A stretch of DNA of 64,000 bases, taken from Haloarcula argentinensis DSM 12282. Its GTDB lineage: Archaea > Halobacteriota > Halobacteria > Halobacteriales > Haloarculaceae. The stretch's first letter is position 1. Every line of letters starts with the position of its first letter. Below are positions 33,115 to 42,365 of the stretch, in pieces. Where the stretch lies: assembly GCA_000336895.1 (NCBI GenBank), contig AOLX01000015.1:56286-120285 (forward strand), read 5' to 3'. Both the position numbers and the translations under genes were made by a program. The notes beneath the pieces were generated by a model. It had not been told where the DNA came from. It saw only the letters and a program-made list of their open reading frames with translations, and searched no databases.

Positions 33115-34155
33115 TTACTCCGCGCCGTACTTTTCGGGGTACGCCTCGGCGAGTAGCTCGTCCTCGTCGCTCAGTCGCTCCCGAACCGGGTCGATCACGT
33201 CCGAGATCGCACTGGCGGCCGAGGGCTTCAGGTCAGCGGGGTGGAGTTCGCCGCTGACGAAGTCCGATTCGACCTCGTCGTAGCTCTCGTAGGTGAGGTC
33301 GCCGCCGTACTCCTCCGGGCGCTCGACGACGAAGGACTCGCCGCGCACCTCCAGCACCGGGAAGACGAGGTGTTCGAGGTACTCCAACACGCCGTTCTCC
33401 TCAACCTCGCCAGCCGGGCAGTACGCCTGATTGATCTTCTCGTCGACCTCGTCGGGGCTGTCGGTGAGGTTGACCTTCGACGTTTCGTCGGAGGCGCTCA
33501 TCTTGCCGCCGGAGAGGCCCGACAGCAGCGGGGCGAACAGACAGATCGGCGACTCGCCGCCGTGGTCCGGCAGAATCTCGCGCGAGAGCATGTAGATGCC
33601 GCGCTGGTCGACACCGCCGTAGGCGATGTCAGCATCGAGGGCCTTCACGTCCAGCGTCTGCATCAGCGGGTAGATGAGTCCGCCGAGGTTCGGGCTCTCA
33701 GATTCGCGGACGACCTCGCTGGCCGCGCGCTGCGTTCGGGAGATGGTCGTCTCGGCGGCCATCCGGTACATTTCCAGCGTGTACTCCTCGTCGAGCTGGA
33801 AGTCGGTCCCGCGGACGAAGGTCACATCTTCGGGGTCCGCGCCGGCCGCTTCAATCATGCTCTCGATGGCCGTCTCGTAGTAGGTCGAGCGGGCATCCAA
33901 CAGGTCGAAGGGCGACTTGTTGTCGTCGAGGTGGGCGTGCAGGTCTGCGATGAGAACTGTCACGTCGACGCCGGCCCGCAGGAAGTCTGCGAGCTTTCGC
34001 ATCGTCGTGAAGTGGCCGATGTGCATCTCGCCGGTCGGCGCGTAGCCGATGTACGCCGACGGGTCGCTCTCCTCGAACAGCGTCCGCAATTCGTCCTCGG
34101 TGACGACCTCTGTCGTGTGTCGCGTCACCAGATCGAGTCGCTCGGCGGTATCCAT
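33115..34155 (-). CDS. tyrS: Tyrosyl-tRNA synthetase
   Basis: 346 residues. Class I signatures are HIGH at 45-48 (GEMHIGHFTT) and KMSAS at 218-222. The tyrosine pocket is suggested by AYIGYAPTGEM and VDQRGIYML (VDQR). The archaeal/eukaryotic form is shorter than bacterial TyrRS and lacks the S4-like C-terminal domain, as here. It charges tRNA-Tyr. It reads into the methyltransferase gene 12 bases downstream. Divergent from the helicase gene at 34260. Confidence 0.95.
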   Translation of the reverse strand: MDTAERLDLVTRHTTEVVTEDELRTLFEESDPSAYIGYAPTGEMHIGHFTTMRKLADFLRAGVDVTVLIADLHAHLDDNKSPFDLLDARSTYYETAIESMIEAAGADPEDVTFVRGTDFQLDEEYTLEMYRMAAETTISRTQRAASEVVRESESPNLGGLIYPLMQTLDVKALDADIAYGGVDQRGIYMLSREILPDHGGESPICLFAPLLSGLSGGKMSASDETSKVNLTDSPDEVDEKINQAYCPAGEVEENGVLEYLEHLVFPVLEVRGESFVVERPEEYGGDLTYESYDEVESDFVSGELHPADLKPSAASAISDVIDPVRERLSDEDELLAEAYPEKYGAE

Positions 34156-34259
34156 ACCGCAGTGTGGCCGGTCCGGCGATTAAAACGTTCCTGTCCGGTG
34201 TGACGGGCTGTCGAACTTGGCCGTACTGTTTTATGACAGCAGGGCACAGTCGGGGGTAG

Positions 34260-36485
34260 ATGTCGCTCCTGTTCGACCACGTCATCGGGTCCTTCGACCT
34301 CGACGGCGCGTCGCTGTGTGTCCCCGACGACGACGCCCTCGACGATCACGGCGATGTCATCCCCGCCCGGCCCGTCGCCGAGTTCGCGGCCCATCACGAC
34401 GAACTCGCCTATCCCGAGGAAGACTGGGTCTGTATCCCGTTGCACGAACCGGACTCGGCGCGAGTTACCGACGAATTCGTCGCCTTCACCGACCACTCGC
34501 TCCACGGCGAGATATTCGTTTTTGAACGCGACGGCGAGCGAGACTTCGTCGAGGCGGACGGGTTCGGAGCCACGAGGCTGGCCAACCGGATCCGATTCTG
34601 GCACTCCGACTACGTCCCGGAGACGTACCCGCCCTCCTACGACTCGCCGATAGACGACAGCGAACCGCCCCGAAATCCGATCCCATCGGCGGAATTGCTT
34701 GACGGCTTGCGTTCCCACGTCGAGCGCGAACGCGAGGCGACCCGCCAGCAGAACCGAGAGCGCGCCGAGCGGCGCTCACCTGACGAGGTGTACGAGGCCG
34801 GTGGCGACGCAGTCCCCGAACTCCACACGCGAGGCCGAGACGACGGAACGTACCAGTTCCACGTCGACCCGCCCGCCGATGTCGCCGCCAGACAGGGCAG
34901 TGACTGGGCGTTTGTCGTGGAGTCGGTGTTCGGCATCCACGAGGGAAACGAGGTACTAATTCACGACGTGGACGGCACCCGAAAGAGCGGCCCGTTCCCG
35001 GTCCCGGCGACAGTCGAGCGCATCCGCGGCCGGTCGGTCTGGCTCGCGGTGAACTGGGCCGATATCGACGGGGCGACGACGCTCGAAAGCGCACTCACCG
35101 ACGGTGACGCCACCTACGGGCTCACAGCATTGCTCAATCCCGTTCCGTTCGACCGCGAACGGGAGGCGATCGAGTCGCTGACCGACCACCGCTTTCGGGA
35201 CGTGCTCGCCGGCGACCGGCCGATAACGTTCTCGAACGGGGCAGCCGCCCGGAGCGACCAGTTCGACGAGGAACTGAATCAGGAGCAGCAACTGGCCGTC
35301 GAGCACGCGCTGCTGGCCGACGACCTGTTCTGTATTCACGGCCCGCCGGGTACAGGGAAGACGCGGACGCTGGTCGAAATCGTCCGGCGGGCCGCACAGG
35401 CCGGTGAGGACGTGCTGGTGTGTGCGGACTCGAATCAGGCCGTCGACAACCTCGTGGCGGGGTCGTCGAGGAGCGACGAGGCCGACCCGCAGTCACTGCA
35501 CGCCTACGGCCAGCACGGCGACGGCGACTACACGCTCGACCGCGTGAACGCGAGCCAGTCGGCAAACGGCGTTGTCCGGCGCGCCTACAGCGACGTGCCC
35601 GGGCGGGCCGACGTAGTGGCGGTGACGAACAACAGCGCCGCCACGCTCGCCCGTGAGTTTGACCTGGTCGTGCTCGACGAGGCGACTCAGTCCACCTGTG
35701 CGGCGTCGTGTATCCCGCTGGTCCGGGCCGACCGCGCCGTGCTGGCCGGCGACCACCGACAGCTCCCGCCCTACAGCGCCAGCGATGAACCGCCAGAATC
35801 GAGCTACGGCCACTCGCTGTTCGAGCATCTCTACGCCGACGGCGGCGTCTACGACGGTGTTGGCCTCCAGCTACAGACCCAGTACCGGATGCACCGGAAC
35901 ATCGCGTACTTCCCGAACCGGCGGTTCTACGACCGGACGCTGCGGAACGGGCGGGCCGTCGACCCGCTTCCCGACCGGCCAGCGATAGAGGGGTACAACG
36001 TCGGTGGCCGGGTAGAGACTGTCGGACACTCTAAGGCCAATCCCACCGAAGCCCGCCTTGTCGCGCATCTCGTTCAGGATCTGCTGGCAGACGTGCCCGC
36101 CGAGGAGATCGGCGTCATCACACCGTACAGCGCGCAGGTGTCACGCATCCGGGAGACGCTCGCAAAGCGGACCGACGCTGGAGACAGGGTGACTGTCGAC
36201 ACTATCGACTCGTTTCAGGGCGGTGAACGGACGGCAATCGTCCTCTCGCTCGTCCGGAGTAACGCAGCGGGGAACGTCGGGTTCCTCGGGCGGCCGGTCG
36301 ACGGCCCCCGTCGATTGAACGTCGCGCTCACGCGAGCGAAGCGGTACTGCGCTATCGTCGCCGACTGGCACACGCTCCGCTACGACGCCGACGGGAAGTG
36401 CACGGACCTCTACAGCGACTTCTACCAGTTCGTTTCGAACACCGACCGACTGAACCACGTGGACCCCGAGTTCATTCCGGTGTAG
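34260..36485 (+). CDS. Superfamily 1 (Upf1/Dna2-like) helicase
   Basis: 741 residues. A long N-terminal part (1-330) without recognised domain, then the SF1B core: Walker A GPPGTGKT at 361-368, DEATQ at 473-477, LAGDHRQLPP, QYRMH at 541-545, a DSFQGGE motif V near 655-665, and ALTRAKR motif VI. This order defines the Upf1/IGHMBP2/Dna2 group, 5'-3' helicases on RNA or DNA. No nuclease or zinc domain is seen in the N-terminal half, so it is not an obvious Dna2. A helicase of DNA repair or RNA surveillance is likely. A TATA-like gttttatg stands about 30 bases before the ATG. Confidence 0.88.
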   Translation: MSLLFDHVIGSFDLDGASLCVPDDDALDDHGDVIPARPVAEFAAHHDELAYPEEDWVCIPLHEPDSARVTDEFVAFTDHSLHGEIFVFERDGERDFVEADGFGATRLANRIRFWHSDYVPETYPPSYDSPIDDSEPPRNPIPSAELLDGLRSHVEREREATRQQNRERAERRSPDEVYEAGGDAVPELHTRGRDDGTYQFHVDPPADVAARQGSDWAFVVESVFGIHEGNEVLIHDVDGTRKSGPFPVPATVERIRGRSVWLAVNWADIDGATTLESALTDGDATYGLTALLNPVPFDREREAIESLTDHRFRDVLAGDRPITFSNGAAARSDQFDEELNQEQQLAVEHALLADDLFCIHGPPGTGKTRTLVEIVRRAAQAGEDVLVCADSNQAVDNLVAGSSRSDEADPQSLHAYGQHGDGDYTLDRVNASQSANGVVRRAYSDVPGRADVVAVTNNSAATLAREFDLVVLDEATQSTCAASCIPLVRADRAVLAGDHRQLPPYSASDEPPESSYGHSLFEHLYADGGVYDGVGLQLQTQYRMHRNIAYFPNRRFYDRTLRNGRAVDPLPDRPAIEGYNVGGRVETVGHSKANPTEARLVAHLVQDLLADVPAEEIGVITPYSAQVSRIRETLAKRTDAGDRVTVDTIDSFQGGERTAIVLSLVRSNAAGNVGFLGRPVDGPRRLNVALTRAKRYCAIVADWHTLRYDADGKCTDLYSDFYQFVSNTDRLNHVDPEFIPV

Positions 36486-36543
36486 CCGGCCAGCGACCGT
36501 CCGACTGCGATGGGTCCAAATACGTCCGACCCAACTGTCTCAC

Positions 36544-36978
36544 ATGTACACGGGGAAGACGGAGAAGGCCTGCTGTCTGTGCGGGAATCCCGACACTAAA
36601 ACCCGTCTCGATCTGCCGCCGCGGGCGGTCCCGCTGCTCAAGCACGCAGACCCAATCGCCTGGCAGGATATCGTCGGTGAGGTGTCCATCTACTTCTGTG
36701 GCTCCGACTGGGAGACGGTTCGGGACCTCGTGTTAGAGACCGGTATGAGCCCGCTGTCTCGGTGTAACGCTGCTCGCGCCTCCTTCGATCTCCGAGAGGA
36801 CTTCGAGGCGCTGCTGAACGACATCCGGGACGAGCCGGACCACACGGAGATCGAAGCCGAGATGCGCGCAAAGGCCGAGGAGACGCTGGCGAATCACGAC
36901 GACCCCTACGTCGAAGAGCGGGACCTCGTGGAGGCCCGTGTCATCGAGTGGGTGTTCGAGGATACCGAGGGGGAGTAA
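36544..36978 (+). CDS. Small zinc-binding-like haloarchaeal protein
   Basis: 144 residues. CCLCGNPDT at 9-18 and YFCGSDW around 49-56 could form a treble-clef or split zinc site, though only one CxxC knuckle plus isolated cysteines are present. The C-terminal half is a long acidic helix region (EAEMRAKAEETLANHDD). The architecture suggests a nucleic-acid or protein adaptor. I do not know a named family. It is the next gene after the helicase (58 bases) in the same direction, perhaps by chance. Confidence 0.6.
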   Translation: MYTGKTEKACCLCGNPDTKTRLDLPPRAVPLLKHADPIAWQDIVGEVSIYFCGSDWETVRDLVLETGMSPLSRCNAARASFDLREDFEALLNDIRDEPDHTEIEAEMRAKAEETLANHDDPYVEERDLVEARVIEWVFEDTEGE

Positions 36979-37047
36979 TCCTACGAGGGCAGCGGTACCG
37001 CTTTCGTATCCAAACTGTTTTGACTACCCACAGCCGTGTGTCAAGCG

Positions 37048-38085
37048 ATGACTGTACGCGTAGGTGTGCTCGGTGCGACTGGCGCAGTCGGGCAGCGACT
37101 TATCCAGCTGCTTGACCCCCACCCCGAGTTCGAGATTGCAGCACTGACAGCCAGCGACGCGAGCGCTGGCGAGACATACAAGGACGCCGCCAAGTGGCGC
37201 GTCAACTCCCCGATTCCCGAGGACGTGGCCGGGCTGGAAGTTCGCGCCACCGACCCGGATTCGGTGCCCGACGACGTCGATCTCATCTTCTCTTCGCTCC
37301 CGTCGAGCGTCGGCGCGGAGGTCGAACCGGAGTTCTGCGAGGCCGGCTACACAGTCTCTTCGAACTCCTCGAACGGCCGAATGGACGAGGACGTGCCCCT
37401 CATCATCCCCGAGGTCAATGCCGACCACGTCGACCTCCTTGAGGTCCAGCGCGACGAGCGTGGCTGGGACGGCGCACTCCTGAAGAACCCGAACTGCTCG
37501 ACGATTACGATGGTCCCGCCGCTTGCTGGCCTCGACCGCGAATTCGACCTGACCGACGTGCGTGTCTCGACGCTGCAGGCCGTCTCTGGCGCGGGCTACT
37601 CCGGCGTCACGTCGATGGAAATCATCGACAACGCAATCCCACACATTGGCGGCGAAGAGCAGAAGATGGAGACCGAATCGCGCAAGCTGCTGGGTTCGTT
37701 CGACGGTGCGGAGGTCCACCGCAACGAGATGGACGTGGCCGCCTCCTGTAACCGCATCCCGACGCTCGACGGCCACCTCGAAAACGTCTGGGCCGACACT
37801 GCTGAAGACATCTCCACGGCCGACGCCGAGGCCGCGATGGAGTCCGTGACCGGTATCGACCTGCCGTCCTCGCCGGAGAAGCTCATCACGGTGTTCGAGG
37901 AACCCGACCGCCCACAGCCACGACTCGACCGTAACGTCGAGGACGGCATGGGCGTCGCAGTCGGTGGGTTCCGCGAAACGACCGACGGCGTCCAGTTCAA
38001 CTGTCTGGCGCACAACACGATGCGCGGTGCCGCCGGTGCGAGCGTGCTGAACGGCGAACTACTGAACAAACGCGGCTATCTGTAA
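37048..38085 (+). CDS. asd: Aspartate-semialdehyde dehydrogenase
   Basis: 345 residues from the ATG at 37048. NADP Rossmann motif GVLGATGAVGQRL (6-18), active-site Cys150 (KNPNCSTITM), and the family's later VSGAGYSGV, DVAASCNRIP and CLAHNTMRGAAGASVLN near the C-terminus. It reduces aspartyl phosphate to the semialdehyde for threonine, methionine, lysine and aromatic precursors. In haloarchaea the aromatic pathway also starts from aspartate semialdehyde, linking it to tyrA. Length is standard. Confidence 0.94.
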   Translation: MTVRVGVLGATGAVGQRLIQLLDPHPEFEIAALTASDASAGETYKDAAKWRVNSPIPEDVAGLEVRATDPDSVPDDVDLIFSSLPSSVGAEVEPEFCEAGYTVSSNSSNGRMDEDVPLIIPEVNADHVDLLEVQRDERGWDGALLKNPNCSTITMVPPLAGLDREFDLTDVRVSTLQAVSGAGYSGVTSMEIIDNAIPHIGGEEQKMETESRKLLGSFDGAEVHRNEMDVAASCNRIPTLDGHLENVWADTAEDISTADAEAAMESVTGIDLPSSPEKLITVFEEPDRPQPRLDRNVEDGMGVAVGGFRETTDGVQFNCLAHNTMRGAAGASVLNGELLNKRGYL

Positions 38086-38175
38086 CGGCCGGCCTCGCCG
38101 AGTGCAGTTTTTTGGAACTGACCGAGGTCAAGTCGCTAGGCAGACATTTTTACGACCAGTATCGACTGCGTACAC

Positions 38176-38556
38176 ATGGTCTCCCGCGACACGAAGCTTC
38201 AGATTGGGCTGGTGAGCGTAGTTATAATCGTTTCAGTGCTCCGCCCATTCGTATTTCCGCTCGGACGGCTTGGGTCGGTCGCGTTTTTTGCAGGTGCGAA
38301 CTTTGTCATATTGGGTGGCGCACATCTGTACCTAGCTCTTGTAGATGATAGTGAGACGATTCCAGTTGCGGCCCGCTGGCGGTACATCGGAGTTGCAGCG
38401 ATGGTAGCTGTGGCCTCCTTCCTGCGAGAAGTTGCTGGGCGGACCAGTCTCGGGAGCGTCACGCTCAATCAACTACTCGGCGGCGTGCTCGCTGTGACAG
38501 TGGTATCCTATCTGGTGTACGAAGCCCGCGCTGGCTATCTCGCCAGCCGACAGTGA
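38176..38556 (+). CDS. Four-helix membrane protein of unknown function
   Basis: 126 residues. Hydrophobic helices at about 8-27, 32-55, 66-86 and 92-113; polar loops are short, and the end is charged (EARAGYLASRQ). No catalytic or transport motif. Divergence from asd is absent: it lies 90 bases downstream on the same strand, with its own T-rich leader. The stop is adjacent to the convergent 2-hydroxyacid dehydrogenase gene. No family name can be given. Confidence 0.65.
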   Translation: MVSRDTKLQIGLVSVVIIVSVLRPFVFPLGRLGSVAFFAGANFVILGGAHLYLALVDDSETIPVAARWRYIGVAAMVAVASFLREVAGRTSLGSVTLNQLLGGVLAVTVVSYLVYEARAGYLASRQ

Positions 38557-39510
38557 CTAGAGGTCGATCTGGTTCCTGAGACCATCCCATTCGCCGGTTC
38601 GCTCGGCCCGCCGGACGTTTTCCGCCACGATGTCGGCCAGCCGTTCGTAGTAACTCGGCGTGTGGCCGGCGTTATGTGGCGTGATGAGGACGTTCTCGAA
38701 GTCCCATAGCGGATGGTCGGCGGGCAGCGGTTCGGGATCGGTCACGTCCAGGGCCGCACCACCGATATGATTGCGCTGGAGCGCACTGACCAGCGCGTCG
38801 GTATCGACAACTGGGCCACGGGCGACGTTGGTAAGTACCGCCTCGGGGTGCATCGTCCGGAACACTTCCTCGTCAATAAGGTGACGTGTCTCGTCGGTGA
38901 GCGGGCAGGCGAGCCCGACGTACTCCGTGTCGGTGACCGCCTCGTGAATCTCGTCGAAGCCGTACACCTCGTCGGTCGGGCCGCCCTTCTCCGGCGAGTG
39001 GCGGACGCCGACGGTCTCCACGTCGAATCCCTCAACGCGGTCGACGATGGCCTCGCCGATCTCACCCAGACCGACGACACAGACGCGGCTACCGGCGAAG
39101 TCGTCAGTGTGGAACGACTGCCAGACGTGATTACGCTGGTGGCGGCGAGCGGTGAAGAAGCCCCGAGCGAAGGCGAGCCACGAGCCGACGACGTTCCCGG
39201 CGACGTTCGGGCCGTGGACGCCGGAGGCCGTCGTGAGCGCGATGTCGCGGTCCGCCAGGTCCGAGAGCGGGAGATGGTCGTATCCAGCGTATGTCCCTGC
39301 AAACAGCTGCAGCGAATCGGCAGTGTCGACCAGCTCCGGTGAGAGATCGTTGCCGGTCAGGACTGTCGCGTTCCCGATCAAGTCTCGCTCGGCCCCAGGC
39401 GTTTCAGCGACGGCGATGTCCCACTCCGGTAGTCGGTCCCGGAGCGCTGCCGCGTACTGGTCGACCGGCATTCCGTGAACGGCGTATCGGGTCACGACGA
39501 TATCGGCCAT
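38557..39510 (-). CDS. D-isomer-specific 2-hydroxyacid dehydrogenase
   Basis: 317 residues from the ATG at 39510 (an upstream frame of 28 residues is basic and unlikely). The NAD site VVGLGEIGEAIVDRV is near 145-160, and the catalytic triad is plausible: Arg in NVARGPVVD, Glu in DPEPLP, His in ITPHNAGHTP. It reduces 2-keto acids such as glyoxylate, hydroxypyruvate or phosphoglycerate-related compounds. The lack of an ACT domain separates it from SerA. Substrate is not fixed by sequence or context. Confidence 0.87.
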   Translation of the reverse strand: MADIVVTRYAVHGMPVDQYAAALRDRLPEWDIAVAETPGAERDLIGNATVLTGNDLSPELVDTADSLQLFAGTYAGYDHLPLSDLADRDIALTTASGVHGPNVAGNVVGSWLAFARGFFTARRHQRNHVWQSFHTDDFAGSRVCVVGLGEIGEAIVDRVEGFDVETVGVRHSPEKGGPTDEVYGFDEIHEAVTDTEYVGLACPLTDETRHLIDEEVFRTMHPEAVLTNVARGPVVDTDALVSALQRNHIGGAALDVTDPEPLPADHPLWDFENVLITPHNAGHTPSYYERLADIVAENVRRAERTGEWDGLRNQIDL

Positions 39511-39726
39511 TGAACCCCTCCTGTGGCGTGCGGAGCCATACCGGCTGTTCCACGCGGGGGCCTCAAAACGGTGCCGGCAGTCCGTCGATCGCACGCCGAG
39601 AATAGTATTCGTTTAGCAATCATTAGAGAACGGGCGAAATACCAGCATGAATTAGTAAAATTCATAGTAATAGTTCGGCGATATCTTAGCATATTTGTAG
39701 GATGACCGGCGTAGGATTTCGAAGGA

Positions 39727-40248
39727 ATGGGGAGACCGACTAGCGTTGCGGTGATCGATGACGATAAGGACTATAGACAACTCTACAGACTTTGGCTTCC
39801 GGAAGAGTACAATATTATAGAGGCCGGTGACGGCCGTACGGGGTTACAGCGGATTGATGACTCGGTCGATGCGGTACTGCTGGATCGCCAGATGCCGGAC
39901 CTGAGCGGCGAAACGGTCGCCGAAAGGCTCCGGCAGCGGTCAGTTACTCCTGCGGTCGTTATGATCAGTAGCGTCAAGCCGGACGTGGATGTTCTGGATA
40001 TCCCCGTCGATTCGTATCTCAGAAAACCCGCGGACCGGGATACCCTGTTGTCGGTGCTCTCGACAGTTCGTGCCCGATGCGAGTACGAGACGCAACGTCG
40101 GGAACTCCTGGGACTTGCCGACCGCCGGGCAACGGTTGCCGACGCTGTACGGGCCACAGTGCTTGCGGAGAGCGACGCGTACCAGCGAGCCGTCGAACAG
40201 CTAGAACAACACGACGTGTCACTCACCGACGCAGCGTCCGAACCGTAG
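39727..40248 (+). CDS. HalX-type response regulator
   Basis: 173 residues. Receiver domain with the acidic pair in VIDDDKD, phosphoacceptor Asp53 (AVLLDRQMPDLSG), Ser in MISSVK and Lys in SYLRKPAD. A HalX-like helical output (about 115-165, RCEYETQRRELLGLADRRATV) follows. The upstream intergenic region (39600-39720) is A+T-rich with a small hairpin (tgaatt/aattca), suitable for a promoter. No kinase adjacent. Likely a haloarchaeal signalling adaptor. Confidence 0.82.
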   Translation: MGRPTSVAVIDDDKDYRQLYRLWLPEEYNIIEAGDGRTGLQRIDDSVDAVLLDRQMPDLSGETVAERLRQRSVTPAVVMISSVKPDVDVLDIPVDSYLRKPADRDTLLSVLSTVRARCEYETQRRELLGLADRRATVADAVRATVLAESDAYQRAVEQLEQHDVSLTDAASEP

Positions 40249-40342
40249 CGCGCAGCGCGTTCCAGTTCAGACACAAGGGCGTCAGAGCGCGAATCCGATG
40301 CAAGACAATAGGTTTTAGCGGGCGCGGGACGCCGTAGCGGGT

Positions 40343-41701
40343 ATGGAACACGTAGACGTCGCCATTGTGGGTGGTGGCCCGGCCGGGTCGTCGGCGGCCG
40401 AGGCTGCAGCCGACCACGGGGCCGACGCCGTCCTCCTCGAAAAGGGGGTCCCCAGAGCCGACCGCGAGGGGACGGGGCCGGACTCGACGGACGCCGCTGG
40501 GCTGCTCGATTACTGGTTCGACATCATGGGTATTCCGCGGTCGGAGTTCCCCGAGGACGTGGTTCTGAGCGAACTCGACGGGGCGAAGTTCTACGGCCCC
40601 TCGACGGAGATGAAGCTCACGGAGACCGGTATCAGTTCCAGCACTGATGACTTCGGTATCACGTTCCACCGGGCACGGTTCGATGACTGGCTCCGCGAAC
40701 GGGCGACGGACGCGGGTGCGGACTACCGCGTCGGCGTCAGCGTCACCGATGTCGAGACCGACCTGCGGAGTTCGCCGCGACACACCGTTCGGCTGGCCAA
40801 CGGCGAGGACATCGCCGCCGAGTACGTGATCCTTGCCGACGGCCCACAGCGGACTATCACCGGCGGCACGCTCGACCAGTTCCTCCCGGCCGGGCAGACG
40901 ATGGCCGACATCATGCCCTCGAACAAGGTCAACCACATCGCCTATCAGGAACACCGCCGGATGCCCGAGGAACTGTTCACACCGGAGTTCATCGAGTTCT
41001 GGTGGGGCATCATGCCCGGCCACACGGCGTACCCGTGGATTTTCCCGAACGACAATTCCGTCGCGCGCATCGGCCTCACGATGCCCATCGGGCTGGACAT
41101 CGACGCGTACGACCGCAGCGAGTGGGACCTCCTCAGAGCGAACGACGACAGCATCCCGCAGGGCCGGCAGTACATCGAGCGACTGCTCGAACGGGAGTTT
41201 CAGGCGTACGATCTCGACGACTTCCCGCTCGTCGAAGACCGCGGGAAATCGAAGGGGACGGAGACGTATCCCATCTCCTCAACTCAGCCGATAGAGTCCC
41301 CCGTGGGTGCCGGCATCGCTGTGGCTGGTGGCGCAATGGGGACCACCTCGGCGTTCCACGAGGGCGGCGACCACGTCGCCGTTCGCACCGGAAAAATCGC
41401 CGGCCGCCTCGCCGCGAACGACCGCCTCGAACGGTACAACGACGCCTGGCACGACGCCATCGGCGACGAAATCCTCCGGAACGTCACCTTCGCAGATATG
41501 GTTCGGGACTGGCGGCCCACCGACTGGGACCGGGCCTTTACTACCGCCAACGACTTGATGGACGCCCGTGGAATCAAAGCCGATGCGGCTCTCCGTGGCG
41601 GCTACAACGGCATCAAGATGGTGCTGGCTTACAAATGGGGGAAGTTCTCCTCCCGCAACGGCAGGTACGTCCAGCTGCGCGAGGACGACTACGCGGTCTG
41701 A
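40343..41701 (+). CDS. Geranylgeranyl reductase family FAD protein
   Basis: 452 residues. FAD motif VAIVGGGPAGSSAAEAA at the N-terminus, a second conserved GGxxGxx region VAGGAMGTTSAFHEGGDH near 335-352 and an aromatic-rich middle typical of archaeal geranylgeranyl reductases (DGGGPL-reducing). The enzyme saturates isoprenoid double bonds of membrane lipids (archaeol) or of menaquinone side chains. Haloarchaea have several paralogues; which lipid this one acts on is unknown. Promoter region is A+T-rich between 40300 and 40330. Confidence 0.85.
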   Translation: MEHVDVAIVGGGPAGSSAAEAAADHGADAVLLEKGVPRADREGTGPDSTDAAGLLDYWFDIMGIPRSEFPEDVVLSELDGAKFYGPSTEMKLTETGISSSTDDFGITFHRARFDDWLRERATDAGADYRVGVSVTDVETDLRSSPRHTVRLANGEDIAAEYVILADGPQRTITGGTLDQFLPAGQTMADIMPSNKVNHIAYQEHRRMPEELFTPEFIEFWWGIMPGHTAYPWIFPNDNSVARIGLTMPIGLDIDAYDRSEWDLLRANDDSIPQGRQYIERLLEREFQAYDLDDFPLVEDRGKSKGTETYPISSTQPIESPVGAGIAVAGGAMGTTSAFHEGGDHVAVRTGKIAGRLAANDRLERYNDAWHDAIGDEILRNVTFADMVRDWRPTDWDRAFTTANDLMDARGIKADAALRGGYNGIKMVLAYKWGKFSSRNGRYVQLREDDYAV

Positions 41702-41738
41702 ACGTCACCCTTAGGTGTGCGACCGGCTAACTACGGCT

Positions 41739-42026
41739 GCGTGCCTTTAATCCCCGGCTGAGACCCGTCACCGGGACAATGACGACCCGGAGAACCCGGG
41801 CACGCGACATGACCGCGGTTCACACCGCATTTGGTCGTCGTACATGACGGCCCGCCAGACGGTTGCACCGTCTGGGCGTTCGGTGATTACGCCGTAATCA
41901 CCCGCGCTCGCGGCTGACGCCGCTCGCGCAATCGGTCGCCGTATCCGGCGACCCGCCCGGCACGAGGGTTTGCCGGCTGACGTGGCACACCGCCGAGGAT
42001 GATGCCGGACGTTAGTGTTCCGGGCG
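41739..42026. ncRNA. Candidate structured noncoding RNA within the 41702-42365 gap
   Basis: No protein gene is convincing in this 664-base gap. Its G+C-rich part contains many stems: gcgtgcc/ggcacgc (41739-41745/41799-41805), an imperfect long hairpin around gcggt/accgc (41804-41840), a hairpin with ccagacgg/ccgtctgg, ggtgattac/gtaatcacc, ggtcgccg/cggcgacc, and an outer cgcccgg/ccgggcg (41954-41960/42020-42026). An A+T-rich TATA-like region for the minus strand (near 42045-42060) would start a transcript close to 42025. Strand is unresolved. It does not show the hallmarks of RNase P or SRP RNA. Confidence 0.4.
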
Positions 42027-42322
42027 TACATTTCGAGCCTACTAGTGGCAATATTTGATATAATACGGACATACCACAGTGGCTCTGGTGTGTCACCGAG
42101 ATGGATGCCTCCGTGATGACGCCCTGTTAGTCGAGTCTTCGGGAATCGTTAATAGTGGTATTCCCGACAGTAGGGCTGTCGAGTCGACTCACATCTCTCA
42201 GGTTACACAGTCTCGATAATGGTGCTGAGTGGTCACTATTGCCCGAGGTTCGAAGATTCGGTCGGGGCTGCATTGTATGTTTCCGCAGCCGATGTCAGTA
42301 TGACAAAAATATTTGGAGTAAC

Positions 42323-42334
42323 ATTTAAATATAG
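42323..42334 (+). promoter_or_regulatory. TATA box of the TAXI binding-protein gene
   Basis: atttaaatatag is centred 38 bases before the ATG at 42366. It falls inside the longer in-frame ORF that begins at 42219, which argues for the start at 42366. Confidence 0.55.
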
Positions 42335-42365
42335 GTTGGTTGACACCATAGTTGTAGCTCAACTA

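Noticed and set aside
41768..42096. Two minus-strand frames (87 and 69 codons) in the structured intergenic region
   Set aside because: Arg/Ser/Ala composition and no promoter at proper spacing; the sequence is dominated by inverted repeats.
42219..42365. Longer start of the TAXI binding protein at 42219
   Set aside because: The TATA box lies inside this stretch and the Tat signal begins only after 42366.
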